The notes: generated from the sequence alone by a model not told the origin. Positions 46,345 through 55,137 are shown, counted from the first letter of the stretch. The stretch: DNA of 64,000 nt from Frankia alni ACN14a (GCF_000058485.1 NC_008278.1:1978962-2042961); one strand, 5' to 3'. Program-made: numbers and translations.

Positions 46345-48891
46345 ATGCCAGCCAAGATCCGTTCGGATGCCGACGGCGGTGAGCGCGGGCGCACCACAGT
46401 CGGCAGATCTGGCCGCCGTCGCGGCAGGGACACCCACGACGGCCATGACCGAGCAAGCCGTCCCGACGCCGCTTCTGCGGACGCCCCTGACCCGGACGCC
46501 GTTGCTTCGAATGCCCCTGACCCGGATGCCCCTGACCCGGACAACCCTGACCCGGACAACCCCGGCCTGAACAACCCTGGCTCGGACGCGCGCGATGCGG
46601 ACCCCGCGGCCCGGGATCGTGACCCCACTCGCCGCAGCGCCACCCCCGGCGACGGCAACCACGACCACGACACCCTGCCCGGCCGCGGCAAGCAGGTCCG
46701 GATCGGCAGGCAGGTCCGCTTCGGGAAGGGCCACGCCTCCGCCAGCGGCCAGGCCTCCCACGACCGCCCTGGCTCCCACGACCGTCATGCGCCCGGCGAC
46801 CGCGCCGCCGGCGACCGTCATGCCGCCGGCGACCGTCATGCCGCCGGCGGCGGCCGCGCCATCCACGGCGGCCACAGTGCCAAGGACGGCGCCGACGGCG
46901 GTGCGAGCAGCGATGATCACGACACGCTGCCGGGTCGTACCGGTGCCTTCGTCCTCGCCGACACCGACCAGAACGAACACGGTCGCCGGGCCCGTCGCCG
47001 GGCCCGCGCCGGTCGGCGGGACCGTGCCACCGAGGCCACCTGGATCGGGGCCGCGGACCTGCCCGGCGCCGACCAGCCGGAGAGCTCCGCCAAGCCGGCC
47101 GCGGCCGCGGCCCCGGCTCCGGCCGCGCCGGGCGACGGGGCGGGCGAGCAGGCCGGGGCGGGCGACAGGGCCGCGGGTGCGGAGCACGCCCGGCTCAGCC
47201 GCCGGCGGCTGCTCGTGACCGCCGTGGGGCTCGGCGCCGCCGCGGGTGGCGGGCTCATCGCCGGGCGGCTGCTGTCGTCGGATGGGTCGGTGCCCGGCGG
47301 CCTGCCCCGGGGCCAGCCGTCCACTCCGGTCGGCGGGGTCACGGCCGGCCCCTCGGTGCAGGCCGGCTCGGTGACGAAGCTGCCCGAGAACCTGCTGACC
47401 ATCTACGGCGCGCCCGGCAGCTTCGGCAACTTCGACGGCGGCCAGACGACGGTCCGGGTCACCGAGGTGCCCGGGTGGGGCTTCGGCCCCGGTCAGGCCG
47501 CGTTCATGTCCGCGGTGTCGGCCGACGGGACCGTGTTCGTGACGACCACGCCGTTCTCCGACGACCAGTCGAAGCTGACCGGTACCGACATGGAGATCGA
47601 GGTCTTCGAGCCGGACATCGAGCGGTTCACCCGGCTGGTGATCCCCTCGACGAAGGGCCGGCTGAGCCTGCCCCGGCTCGATCCGAACTACCGCGGCGTC
47701 GGCGGCGGGGACACCTCCGACGTGATCGTCGTGCCCGGCCCGGACGGCGCCCAACGGGTGCTGTTCACCTCGCTGATGCCCTACTTCGGCTGGAACACGG
47801 CCGTCGACGGGGAGCTGCCGAGCGTCGGCCAGCTCCGCCGGGACCAGCCGACCGCACGATGGGTCTACGACCCGCAGGAGTCCTGGACGGCGCAGCAGCT
47901 CGCCACCGCGACCTCGCCGTCCCTCGCCGCCCGGGCCTTCCCGGTGCTCGGCCCGCTGCAGCCGCGTTCCTCGCGCGGCCCGGCGTCCATCGCCCGCCTG
48001 CCCCGCAGCGGGCACCTGGTCATCGCCCAGTACCTGGGTGCCGGCGGCGGCGGAACCGACAACGGGGCGCTGCTCGTCGTCGACGTGGCCGGCCGGGTCC
48101 TGGCGCACTGGCAGTATCCGCAGGTCCGGCCCCTGGGCATCGCCCTGGTCGTCAACCCGCGAGAGGTTGTCGCCGACCCGACCAGCGAACCGGACGACGA
48201 GCGGTTCGTCCTCATCAGCGACGTGCGGGGCCTGGACTACAGCACCCAGCCGTTCCCGATCCAGGAGTTCTCCTACTCGGCGTCCCGCGGCACCATCACC
48301 CCGTGCAGCACCGCGGTGCGGGCCGTGCAGGACGGGTCCCGGATGGAGTCGGCCGTGTTCGGCGCGGACGGCACGCTCTACGTGGCGCGGACGAAGAGTG
48401 ACGGCCTGCGCGCCGAGACCGTGGCCGTCTACCCGAAGCTCGGCCGCGAGCGCGGCCTGGTGACCCGCGCGCCGGCGACCGGCAACTGGCCGACGGACAC
48501 CTGGGGCATCGCGAACCAGCCCGACTACCTGGTGGCCGGCACCGACCAGGGCGGGCTGGTCCGCAGCATCACCCTCGATCCGCGGACCGGCGCGATCCTG
48601 CTTGCCGGCCTCGACGGGCTGGTGCAGGTCGTGCGGCCGGCGGGGCGCGGCGCACGGATGACCTTCCGCACCGAGCCGCCCATCGACGTGGGCCTGAACA
48701 TGCTGCGCGGTCCGTCGACCCGCTACGTCGGGGTGCGCCGCGGCGCGGTCGACCCGTTGCGGCGCAGCCTGTGGCTGCCCGTCAACCAGATGGTGCTCGA
48801 CGGCCTGCCCTGGCCGTACCCGCCGTTCAAGCTCGACCAGTGGCTGATGCGGGTCGACCTCGACGTCCTGCTCGGCGACGACCAGGGGTGA
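46345..48891 (+). CDS. Large anchored extracytoplasmic protein with internal Tat-like segment
   Basis: 848 residues in three parts. Residues 1-285 are disordered and repetitive (Asp/Pro-rich DPDAPDPDN, His/Asp/Arg-rich GDRHAA). A twin-arginine-like segment follows, RLSRRRLLVTAVGLGAAAGG, with a helix (about 287-312). The remaining 530 residues look like a beta-propeller or similar beta-rich fold (LVIAQYLGAGGGGTDNGALL, VLISDVRGLDYSTQPF, ESAVFGADGTLYVARTK). I cannot name the family. The gene follows the flippase and probably belongs to the same surface-glycan system. The ATG at 46345 has GAGAGGCGAGG upstream. An export signal nearly 300 residues inside the protein is unusual, and a shorter in-frame start could exist. 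Confidence 0.7.
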   Translation: MPAKIRSDADGGERGRTTVGRSGRRRGRDTHDGHDRASRPDAASADAPDPDAVASNAPDPDAPDPDNPDPDNPGLNNPGSDARDADPAARDRDPTRRSATPGDGNHDHDTLPGRGKQVRIGRQVRFGKGHASASGQASHDRPGSHDRHAPGDRAAGDRHAAGDRHAAGGGRAIHGGHSAKDGADGGASSDDHDTLPGRTGAFVLADTDQNEHGRRARRRARAGRRDRATEATWIGAADLPGADQPESSAKPAAAAAPAPAAPGDGAGEQAGAGDRAAGAEHARLSRRRLLVTAVGLGAAAGGGLIAGRLLSSDGSVPGGLPRGQPSTPVGGVTAGPSVQAGSVTKLPENLLTIYGAPGSFGNFDGGQTTVRVTEVPGWGFGPGQAAFMSAVSADGTVFVTTTPFSDDQSKLTGTDMEIEVFEPDIERFTRLVIPSTKGRLSLPRLDPNYRGVGGGDTSDVIVVPGPDGAQRVLFTSLMPYFGWNTAVDGELPSVGQLRRDQPTARWVYDPQESWTAQQLATATSPSLAARAFPVLGPLQPRSSRGPASIARLPRSGHLVIAQYLGAGGGGTDNGALLVVDVAGRVLAHWQYPQVRPLGIALVVNPREVVADPTSEPDDERFVLISDVRGLDYSTQPFPIQEFSYSASRGTITPCSTAVRAVQDGSRMESAVFGADGTLYVARTKSDGLRAETVAVYPKLGRERGLVTRAPATGNWPTDTWGIANQPDYLVAGTDQGGLVRSITLDPRTGAILLAGLDGLVQVVRPAGRGARMTFRTEPPIDVGLNMLRGPSTRYVGVRRGAVDPLRRSLWLPVNQMVLDGLPWPYPPFKLDQWLMRVDLDVLLGDDQG
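46480..46572. repeat. Degenerate tandem repeat encoding DPDAPDPDN
   Basis: GCCCCTGACCCGGA-like units recur about six times with 12-27-bp spacing, encoding Asp-Pro-rich peptides in the disordered N-terminus of the anchored protein. Confidence 0.75.
46786..46851. repeat. 18-bp tandem repeat encoding GDRHAA
   Basis: GCCGCCGGCGACCGTCAT at 46804-46821 and 46822-46839 is flanked by degenerate copies. It is frame-neutral and lies in the same disordered N-terminal region. Confidence 0.88.
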
Positions 48892-48904
48892 CGGCTGCGC
48901 GGGC

Positions 48905-49393
48905 TCAGCCGCCGGCCACGGCGCGCAGCGGCAGCGCCAGCAGGTGGGGATCGAACCGGGCGTCCCGGAAGCCGACATGGCGGTAGAAGGCGCGCCCGGG
49001 CTCCCGCATCGCATGGGCGAGCAGCAGGGGTAGCCCGACCATCCGATGCACGGTGAGGGAGCGCATCACCGCGTCGCGGACGAGTCGGGCGCCGATCCCG
49101 CGGCCCTGGTGGCGCAGATCGACGGCGAGCCGGCCGACGAACATGGCCGCGACCGGCTCGGTCGGCCGCCGCGAGCGCCGGCGCGAGCCGGGGATGCGTT
49201 CCACGGCGGCCGTCGCCAGGCAGTAGTAGCCGGCGATCCGGTCGGCGTCGAGGATCACGAACGTGTTCGTGGTCCTTTCCTGCTGGTGTTCGAGGGCGTG
49301 GTGGCGCAGCCAACCGTCGAGCAGGTCGTCCCCGCTGTTGAAGGTCGTGCGATCCATGGCCTCGGTCAGGGCCGCGGGTTTGGTCAGGGGCAC
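48905..49393 (-). CDS. GNAT-family toxin (TacT-like)
   Basis: A 162-residue GNAT acetyltransferase paired with a DUF1778 antitoxin, the TacT/AtaT architecture whose known members acetylate the amino group of charged tRNA and stop translation. The acetyl-CoA loop is in DLRHQGRGIGARLVRDAV, and the catalytic-position Tyr is in AFYRHVGF, as in TacT. FNSGDDLLDGWLRHHALEHQ matches the family N-terminus. GTG start at 49393 with AAGAAGG 10 nt upstream. The antitoxin gene precedes it on the same strand, but 60 bp separate them where most such pairs overlap. Confidence 0.88.
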   Translation of the reverse strand: MPLTKPAALTEAMDRTTFNSGDDLLDGWLRHHALEHQQERTTNTFVILDADRIAGYYCLATAAVERIPGSRRRSRRPTEPVAAMFVGRLAVDLRHQGRGIGARLVRDAVMRSLTVHRMVGLPLLLAHAMREPGRAFYRHVGFRDARFDPHLLALPLRAVAGG

Positions 49394-49453
49394 TGCGTGA
49401 CATCCTTCTTGCCGGGTCGGGGACGCGGTCGGGAGGCGGTGGGCGGTGGCGGA

Positions 49454-49723
49454 CTACTCCGCGCCCGGCTCGTCGTCCAGCAGCCGGCGCAGCCGGGGGG
49501 TGTCCGCCGGTGGCCCGTCGAGCAGCGCCTCGAACGCGCCCCAGTCCGTGTCCGCCACGCGAAACAGCCGACGGTCGGCCAGGACCTCCTGGGCGTACCG
49601 CTTCATCGCCTCGACGGCGAAGTCCTCAAGCGACAGGCCCTCACCCTCCGCGGCGGACCGGATGACGTCCGCCGAGTCCGCGGGTAGCTGCACGGCGAGT
49701 CTGTCGTCCCTGGCGGCACTCAT
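49454..49723 (-). CDS. DUF1778 antitoxin (TacA-like)
   Basis: An 89-residue protein with an N-terminal ribbon-helix-helix (RLAVQLPADSADVIRSAAEGEG, in parts; SLEDFAVEAMKRYAQEVL) and a C-terminal toxin-neutralising tail (WGAFEALLDGPPADTPRLRRLL) characteristic of DUF1778 antitoxins. It should bind the GNAT toxin and, as a dimer, repress the operon promoter. The ATG at 49723 has GGGAG about 11 nt upstream. It is divergent from the aldo/keto reductase (75-bp spacer), so that gene may share the regulated promoter region. Confidence 0.88.
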   Translation of the reverse strand: MSAARDDRLAVQLPADSADVIRSAAEGEGLSLEDFAVEAMKRYAQEVLADRRLFRVADTDWGAFEALLDGPPADTPRLRRLLDDEPGAE

Positions 49724-49798
49724 GCTGGCAGTCTGCTCCCCGCGCGTCCGGGCTCGCTCGCTGGGTCTGCCTCACCGTGACAGAAAGGTCTGCGCGCC

Positions 49799-50644
49799 GT
49801 GCCGCCTTCGCCCGTTCCCACCGTCCCCCTCGCGCACGGCGCCCGGATGCCCCAGCTCGGGCTCGGGACCTGGCCGCTGGACGACCACGCGGTCCAGGGC
49901 GTCGTGGAGCAGGCGATCGGGCTGGGCTACCGGCTGATCGACACCGCCCACAACTACGGCAACGAGAAGGGGGTCGGCGCCGGTCTGCGCGCCGCGGGGG
50001 TGGCCCGCGAGGAGCTGTTCGTCACCACGAAGTTCAACAAGCGCTCACACAGCGTGCGGGGGGTGCGTCGGGCAGCCGCGGAGAGCACCCGGCGCATGGG
50101 CCTCGACTACGTCGACCTGTTGCTCATCCACTGGCCCAACCCGTGGCGGGACCGGTACGTCGCCGCCTGGAAGGGCCTCGTCGACCTGGTGAAGGACGGT
50201 CAGGTGCGGGCCATCGGCGTGTCGAACTTCAAGACGACCCACCTGGACCGGCTGCTGGCCGAGACCGGGGTCGCCCCGGACGTCAACCAGATCCAGCTCG
50301 ATCCGCGGCTCGGCCGGGGCGCGATCCGCGCCTACCACGCCGAGCACGGCATCGTCACCGAGGCCTGGAGTCCGCTGGGTGCCGGCACCGGCCTGCTCGA
50401 CGAACCCGTCATCGCCCGGATCGCCGCCGCGCACGGCCGCACACCCGCGCAGGTCGTGCTGCGATGGCACGTCGAGCTCGGCGTGGTGGCAGTGCCGAAG
50501 TCGGCCAGCCCCGCCCGGCTGGCCGAGAACATCGACGTGTTCGACTTCAGCCTGACCGCGGCGGAGATCACAGCCATCTCCGACCTCGACCGCGGGGCCG
50601 CCGGCGAGGCCGACGCCCTGGACTCCGACGTCTTCGGCCACTGA
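49799..50644 (+). CDS. Aldo/keto reductase (2,5-diketo-D-gluconate reductase type)
   Basis: A 281-residue NADPH-dependent aldo/keto reductase, a different subfamily from the one at 780-1679. The tetrad is seen in LIDTAHNYGNE (Asp, Tyr), TTKFNK (Lys) and LLIHWPNP (His). The cofactor motif AVPKSASPARLAENI and GVSNFKTTHLD match the AKR5 group (DkgA-like, also mycobacterial Rv2971). Broad carbonyl reduction or methylglyoxal detoxification is typical of the family. The GTG at 49799 has AGAAAGG about 11 nt upstream. It ends 4 bp before the convergent permease gene. Confidence 0.92.
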   Translation: MPPSPVPTVPLAHGARMPQLGLGTWPLDDHAVQGVVEQAIGLGYRLIDTAHNYGNEKGVGAGLRAAGVAREELFVTTKFNKRSHSVRGVRRAAAESTRRMGLDYVDLLLIHWPNPWRDRYVAAWKGLVDLVKDGQVRAIGVSNFKTTHLDRLLAETGVAPDVNQIQLDPRLGRGAIRAYHAEHGIVTEAWSPLGAGTGLLDEPVIARIAAAHGRTPAQVVLRWHVELGVVAVPKSASPARLAENIDVFDFSLTAAEITAISDLDRGAAGEADALDSDVFGH

Positions 50645-50648
50645 TTGA

Positions 50649-51434
50649 TCAGGCGGTCATGTCCCGCCGCCGGAAGACCACCAGGGCGAGCAGCACCATG
50701 GCGCCGGCGTAGACCACCCCGCGCAGCAGGGCGTCGGCGTAGGGCGTGGGGTCGGCGGCGCCGCCGGTGGCGATCTCCTGCATGAGCTGCACCGGCAACC
50801 AGGAGCGCGCCGGGTGGTAGATGCGCGCGATCAGCATCTCCACCGGAAGCGCGTAGGCGAGCGCGACGGCGATCGCGGCCGCGGGCCCGCGCAGCAGGAT
50901 CGCGGCCAACGCCCCGATCGCCGCGTAACCCAGCGAGCCGAGGCACAGGTTGACGAAGCCGGTGCCGAGATCGGCCAGCCCCGCCCCACTGCTCCAGGCC
51001 GCGGTGGACACCCCCCGGGCCGGCGCCAGCAGGAACGACAGCCCCACGGAGACGGCCGTGGCCGCGCCGACGACCAGGACGACGAAGGCCGCCAGGGCGA
51101 GCAGCTTGCCGGTGAGCAGCCGGGCCCGGTGGGGTTGGGCGACGAGCTGGTTGCGCAGGGTGCCGTGACTGTAGTCGCCAGCCAGGGCGGCGGCGACCAC
51201 CGACAGCGCCACCACCCCCAGCAGGATGCTGACGGCCTGCACGCCCTGGATCAGGCCGTCCGACCGGGACAGGGCGACGGCGGTGACGGGATCGCCGTCG
51301 AAGTCCCGGTGCCCGACCGAGAAGAAGGTCAGCACGGTGCCAAGGAGGGCACACGCGATGACGGCGCCGAGCGTGCCCAGCAGGAACCGGGGCCGCAGCA
51401 GGGGCACCCATTCGGCCCGGAACGCCGTGATCAC
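50649..51434 (-). CDS. ABC-2 type permease
   Basis: A 261-residue membrane subunit with six hydrophobic segments: FLLGTLGAVIACALLGTVL, VQAVSILLGVVALSVVAAAL, LLALAAFVVLVVGAATAV, LGYAAIGALAAILL, and others. DYSHGTLRNQLVAQPHRARLL between helices 2 and 3 is typical of ABC-2 exporters of the NatB/antibiotic-exporter class. Its start codon overlaps the stop of the ATPase gene (ATGA, 51431-51434), so the two are translationally coupled. The substrate is unknown. Confidence 0.9.
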   Translation of the reverse strand: MITAFRAEWVPLLRPRFLLGTLGAVIACALLGTVLTFFSVGHRDFDGDPVTAVALSRSDGLIQGVQAVSILLGVVALSVVAAALAGDYSHGTLRNQLVAQPHRARLLTGKLLALAAFVVLVVGAATAVSVGLSFLLAPARGVSTAAWSSGAGLADLGTGFVNLCLGSLGYAAIGALAAILLRGPAAAIAVALAYALPVEMLIARIYHPARSWLPVQLMQEIATGGAADPTPYADALLRGVVYAGAMVLLALVVFRRRDMTA

Positions 51435-52630
51435 GTGGCGCCCCCGCGGCTGTGGGCCGGGTCGAGCCCGGCGCCCGCGGGCGGCGGCACGCTCCCGTCC
51501 GGCGCCTGCCCGGCCTGGGCGGTACGGACCAGGTCGCCGTCGATCTCTCCGGTGACGCGCAGGAAGGTCTCCTCCAGGTTGGGGCGATGGGTGCGCAGCG
51601 AGCGCAGGGTGATACCGGCGTGCATCGCGAGCCGGTTGAGGTGGGCGGCCAGCCCCTCCGGGGCGTGCGCGGTCACGACCGGCAGGCGACCCCGGGTGGC
51701 CGAGGCGTTCGGGGGGCCGGTGCGCAGATCGATCTCGACGCGCAGGCCCTTGTCACCGAGCAGCCCGGCGAGCCGGCGCGCGTCGCCGTCGTGCTCGGGG
51801 ATCATCAGGATGCGGGGGTCCTCGGCCGCGAGCAGGTCGGTGACGTGGCCCTGGAACAACATCCGCCCGCCATTGATCATGACGAGGTGGTCGCAGATCT
51901 GCTCGACCTCGGTGAGCAGGTGGCTGGAGACGAAGATGGTCATCCCCCCGCCGGCGAGCTGGCCGAGCAGCGCCCGGATCTCCCGGATGCCCGCCGGGTC
52001 CAGACCGTTGGTCGGCTCGTCCAGGATGAGCAGGCACGGGTCGGGCAGCAGGGCGGCGGCGATGCCGAGGCGCTGCTTCATGCCGAGGGAGTAGGTGCTG
52101 AACCGGTCGTCGGCCCGTTCGCCCAGTCCCACCTGCCCCAGCACTTCCTCGACGCGGCGCTGCCGGCGGGCCCGGTGCCAGCCCCCGATCCCGCGCAGGA
52201 CCGCGAGCTGATCGAGGTTGCGCCGGCCCGACAGGCCCGGGTGGAACGTCGGGCCCTCGATCATCGCGCCGACCCGGTGCAGGTAGCGGTCCGGCTCGGT
52301 GATCGGCTCACCCAGGACGTGGCCGTGGCCGGCCGACGGTCGGATGAGGCCCAGCAGCATCCGCAGGGTGGTGGACTTGCCGGCGCCGTTGGGCCCGACG
52401 AAGCCGGACAGCGCCCCGCGGGGCACCTGGAGGTCGAGATGGTCCACGGCGCGCCGGGCGCCGTAGCGCTTGGTCAGCCCGCGGGTCCAGATCGCCGTGT
52501 CGACGTGGGCCAGGCCCGCCGACCCGGCCGAGACGGCCGGCGAGGCGGCCCTCCCGTGGGCCGGGTCGTGGTGCGAAGGGGCCGGGTCGTGGTGTGCGTG
52601 GGCCGGGTCGGTGGCCGAACCGGAAGTCAT
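51431..52630 (-). CDS. ABC transporter ATPase (NatA/DrrA-like)
   Basis: A 399-residue ATP-binding subunit. Walker A GPNGAGKSTT, signature YSLGMKQRLGIA, Walker B LLILDEPTNGLD and the switch His in VSSHLLTEVEQ are intact. An about 80-residue C-terminal extension (VTAHAPEGLAAHLNRLA, LEETFLRVTG) is typical of DrrA/CcmA-type ATPases. The N-terminal His/Pro-rich segment (DPAHAHHDPAPSHHDPAH) repeats 'HHDPA' and could bind metal. Start is ATG 52630 behind GGGAG. It works with the permease encoded by the overlapping downstream gene. Confidence 0.92.
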   Translation of the reverse strand: MTSGSATDPAHAHHDPAPSHHDPAHGRAASPAVSAGSAGLAHVDTAIWTRGLTKRYGARRAVDHLDLQVPRGALSGFVGPNGAGKSTTLRMLLGLIRPSAGHGHVLGEPITEPDRYLHRVGAMIEGPTFHPGLSGRRNLDQLAVLRGIGGWHRARRQRRVEEVLGQVGLGERADDRFSTYSLGMKQRLGIAAALLPDPCLLILDEPTNGLDPAGIREIRALLGQLAGGGMTIFVSSHLLTEVEQICDHLVMINGGRMLFQGHVTDLLAAEDPRILMIPEHDGDARRLAGLLGDKGLRVEIDLRTGPPNASATRGRLPVVTAHAPEGLAAHLNRLAMHAGITLRSLRTHRPNLEETFLRVTGEIDGDLVRTAQAGQAPDGSVPPPAGAGLDPAHSRGGAT

Positions 52631-53122
52631 CGTGGTGCTGCTCCCACCCTGTGTGTCGGATGCCCGCCGCAGGGGCGCCCCGCGACGGCGAGCGTCGGGG
52701 AGTGCGACCGGGGCGGCCCAGGAGCGCTCGTGGCCCGGTCGAGTGGCGTGCACCCGCGAAAGTCAGGGGGCGGCACGTCCACGGATGTCAACGACCAGCC
52801 CGCGGGCCGGGTTCCGGCTCCACGGCGTCACCTGTTGTTTTCCCGCCGGTTGACCTCGTCACGCGCCGAGGTTCGGCGGAGAAGAGTAAATCGGCCATTT
52901 GGCTGCATTGCCTGACCGACTTCGTTTTTCGTACCACCGATGACTCGGCTGCCTTTCTGGACGCGATCTGGCGGTACCGCCGGGCATGTTCCCGGTCGCC
53001 CGGTCCGCATTCCTCGGCCGTCGGGTGCTCCGGACCCGTCGGGTTGCACGTCGGGACTGCCCGCCGGACGGCCGCCGGGTCAACCGGGACGCCCGTCACC
53101 CGGCACAACCCGCCCCCGACGG
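52631..53122. other. Divergent spacer before the second SpoIIE phosphatase gene
   Basis: About 490 bp. The middle (about 52880-52960) is less GC-rich, with TTCGTTTTTCGTACC and AGAGTAAATCGGCC, and is likely promoter DNA. Frames through it have no ribosome binding site, and no protein is recognisable. Confidence 0.4.
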
Positions 53123-55090
53123 GTGGACGACAATCCTGGCGTGGGCGAAACGGCTGGCCTCCGGCGCGGCATCCGGACGCTGACGCTGCTCGCCAGCGTC
53201 GCGATCATTGTGATGCTGGTGCTGGCCGTGGCCTCCGCCCTGCGGTCGCAGCACGCCGCCACCGAGCGGGGCAAGCACCTCGACCCCGCGGCCACGACCA
53301 CCGCGATGCTCCTCGCGGACATCGTCGATCAGGAAAGCGCGCTGCGCGGCTACATCGTCACCCGCGACCGCGGCTTCCTGAAGCCGTTCGACGACTCCCG
53401 GCGTTCGGTCCCCGCGCTCAACGCGCGGCTGGACGACCTGCTGGCCGACTTCCCCGACCTGCGGGCGCAGCGGACCCGGGTGGACGTCGCCTACGGGACC
53501 TGGCGGCGCGAGGTCGTCGAGCCGGAGCTGGCCGCGATGGCCCGCGGCGACGTGGCCGGGGCCGCCGGCATCGTCCGCGCGAACGCCCGCCGGGACTTCG
53601 ACGAGCTGCGCCGCCAGACCGCCCGCCTCGCCGGACAGATCGACCGCGAGCAGGTCGAGGCGTCCGGGCGGGTCGAGAGCTCCTCCGTGCTGCTGCTGAG
53701 CTCGCTGGCCAGCGCGATGTTCGTCATCCTCGGCGTCCTGGTGACGATCATGATCGTGCTGCGCCGCTGGCTGCTGCGCCCGATCGGCGCCCTGCAACGG
53801 TCGGTCAACTCCGTGGCGGCCGGGCGTTACGACACGCGGATCCCCTCGGTGGGCCCGGCGGAGATCGTGGCGCTGGCGGCCGACGTCGAGACGATGCGCG
53901 CCCAGCTCGTGCGCCTCGTGCGGCAGAACGAGCGGTCCTGGGAGGCGCTGGCGCAGCAGGGGCCCGCCGTCATCGCCCTGCGTGACGCGCTCACCCCCTC
54001 CCTGCTGCGCGCCCGCGGGCTGATGCTGCACGGGCGGGTCGACCCGGCCCAGGGGGAGCTCGCGGGGGACTGGTACGACGCCTTCGAACTGCCCGACGGG
54101 CGCGTCGCCGTGGTCGTGGGCGACGTCTCGGGCCACGGCGCCGCGGCGGGCGTCTTCGCCCTGCGGCTCAAGCAGCTCCTCGACGCCGCACTGTCCACCG
54201 GCGCCGGGCCGGCCGCCGCGGTGGAATGGGCGGTGGAGAACCTCGGCGAGACCGAGGAGATGTTCGCCACCGCCATCATCGCCGTCGTCGATCCACGCAG
54301 TGGGGAGCTGCACTACGTCAACGCCGGCCACCCGGACGCGCTGCTGCTGCGCCGGGCCGGGCCGGCCTGGGCGATGGCCGCGCCGACGACACCGCCGACG
54401 ACACCGCCGGCCATCGGTCTGGTCACGGCGCCGGCGACACCGCCGTTCGGCGCGGCCCGCCCGGCCGCGCCGCCGGCCATTCCCCGCCCGGCCGCGCCGG
54501 CCGACCCGACGCCCGTCTCCGCGGCCGACGCCAGGGCCGACGCCGCGGTGGACGTCCCGGTCGACGTCTCGGCTGACGCCGCGGAGCCGGCCCGCAGGCG
54601 GCCGGCCGGCGGCGCGGCGGGCAACGCCGGCGCCGGTGGAACCCGGCCGTCGGCGAACATCAGCGCGATCGTGGGGCCGGCGGCCGGTGCACGCCGCGGG
54701 CCGGCGAACCCGCCGCCCGCGCCGAAGGGGGGCCGCCGGCACGCCGCCGCCCAGATCGTGCGGCTGCCGCCGACGGGTCCGCTGATGTCGGGACTGCTCG
54801 CCGCGCCCGGCGCGTGGGAGATCCGGACGTTGCACCTCGAACCGGGGGACGTGCTCATCGCCTACACCGACGGGCTGGTGGAGGCACGCGACGCCGCCGG
54901 GAGCCAGTTCGGCGCGCACCGGCTGATCGCGGAGATCCTGCGTGACCCCGGCCGCACCCCGGTGGGCCTGCTCGACGACGCCTTCGACGCCGTGCGCCGG
55001 CATGCCCCGGGCCGGCAGGGCGACGACCGCACCGCGATCATCCTGGCTCGCACCAGCGAGCCGGCGACGATCACCGACGGGCGGTCGTGA
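53123..55090 (+). CDS. Membrane-bound SpoIIE/PP2C phosphatase with CHASE3-like sensor and HAMP
   Basis: About 655 residues. TM1 (LLASVAIIVMLVLAVASAL) is followed by a helical extracytoplasmic sensor of about 150 residues (DQESALRGYIVTRD is CHASE3-like), then TM2 (FVILGVLVTIMIVLRRWLL) and HAMP. The PP2C/SpoIIE domain has GELAGDWYDAFELPDGR, VVGDVSGHGAAAG, VNAGHPDALLLRRA and, after a 125-residue disordered insertion, DVLIAYTDGLVEARD and DDRTAIILAR. The metal-binding Asp residues are present. It probably dephosphorylates an anti-sigma antagonist in response to an external signal. Start is uncertain (GTG 53123 or 53141). Confidence 0.88.
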   Translation: MDDNPGVGETAGLRRGIRTLTLLASVAIIVMLVLAVASALRSQHAATERGKHLDPAATTTAMLLADIVDQESALRGYIVTRDRGFLKPFDDSRRSVPALNARLDDLLADFPDLRAQRTRVDVAYGTWRREVVEPELAAMARGDVAGAAGIVRANARRDFDELRRQTARLAGQIDREQVEASGRVESSSVLLLSSLASAMFVILGVLVTIMIVLRRWLLRPIGALQRSVNSVAAGRYDTRIPSVGPAEIVALAADVETMRAQLVRLVRQNERSWEALAQQGPAVIALRDALTPSLLRARGLMLHGRVDPAQGELAGDWYDAFELPDGRVAVVVGDVSGHGAAAGVFALRLKQLLDAALSTGAGPAAAVEWAVENLGETEEMFATAIIAVVDPRSGELHYVNAGHPDALLLRRAGPAWAMAAPTTPPTTPPAIGLVTAPATPPFGAARPAAPPAIPRPAAPADPTPVSAADARADAAVDVPVDVSADAAEPARRRPAGGAAGNAGAGGTRPSANISAIVGPAAGARRGPANPPPAPKGGRRHAAAQIVRLPPTGPLMSGLLAAPGAWEIRTLHLEPGDVLIAYTDGLVEARDAAGSQFGAHRLIAEILRDPGRTPVGLLDDAFDAVRRHAPGRQGDDRTAIILARTSEPATITDGRS

Positions 55091-55137
55091 CGCCGACAAT
55101 GGCGTGGTTACCGCGGTTTTCGGGTACATCAACGACT

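Noticed and set aside
46273-49014. 913-residue open frame antisense to the anchored protein
   Set aside because: It is an antisense shadow of the gene at 46345-48891, which has a ribosome binding site and domain-like features.
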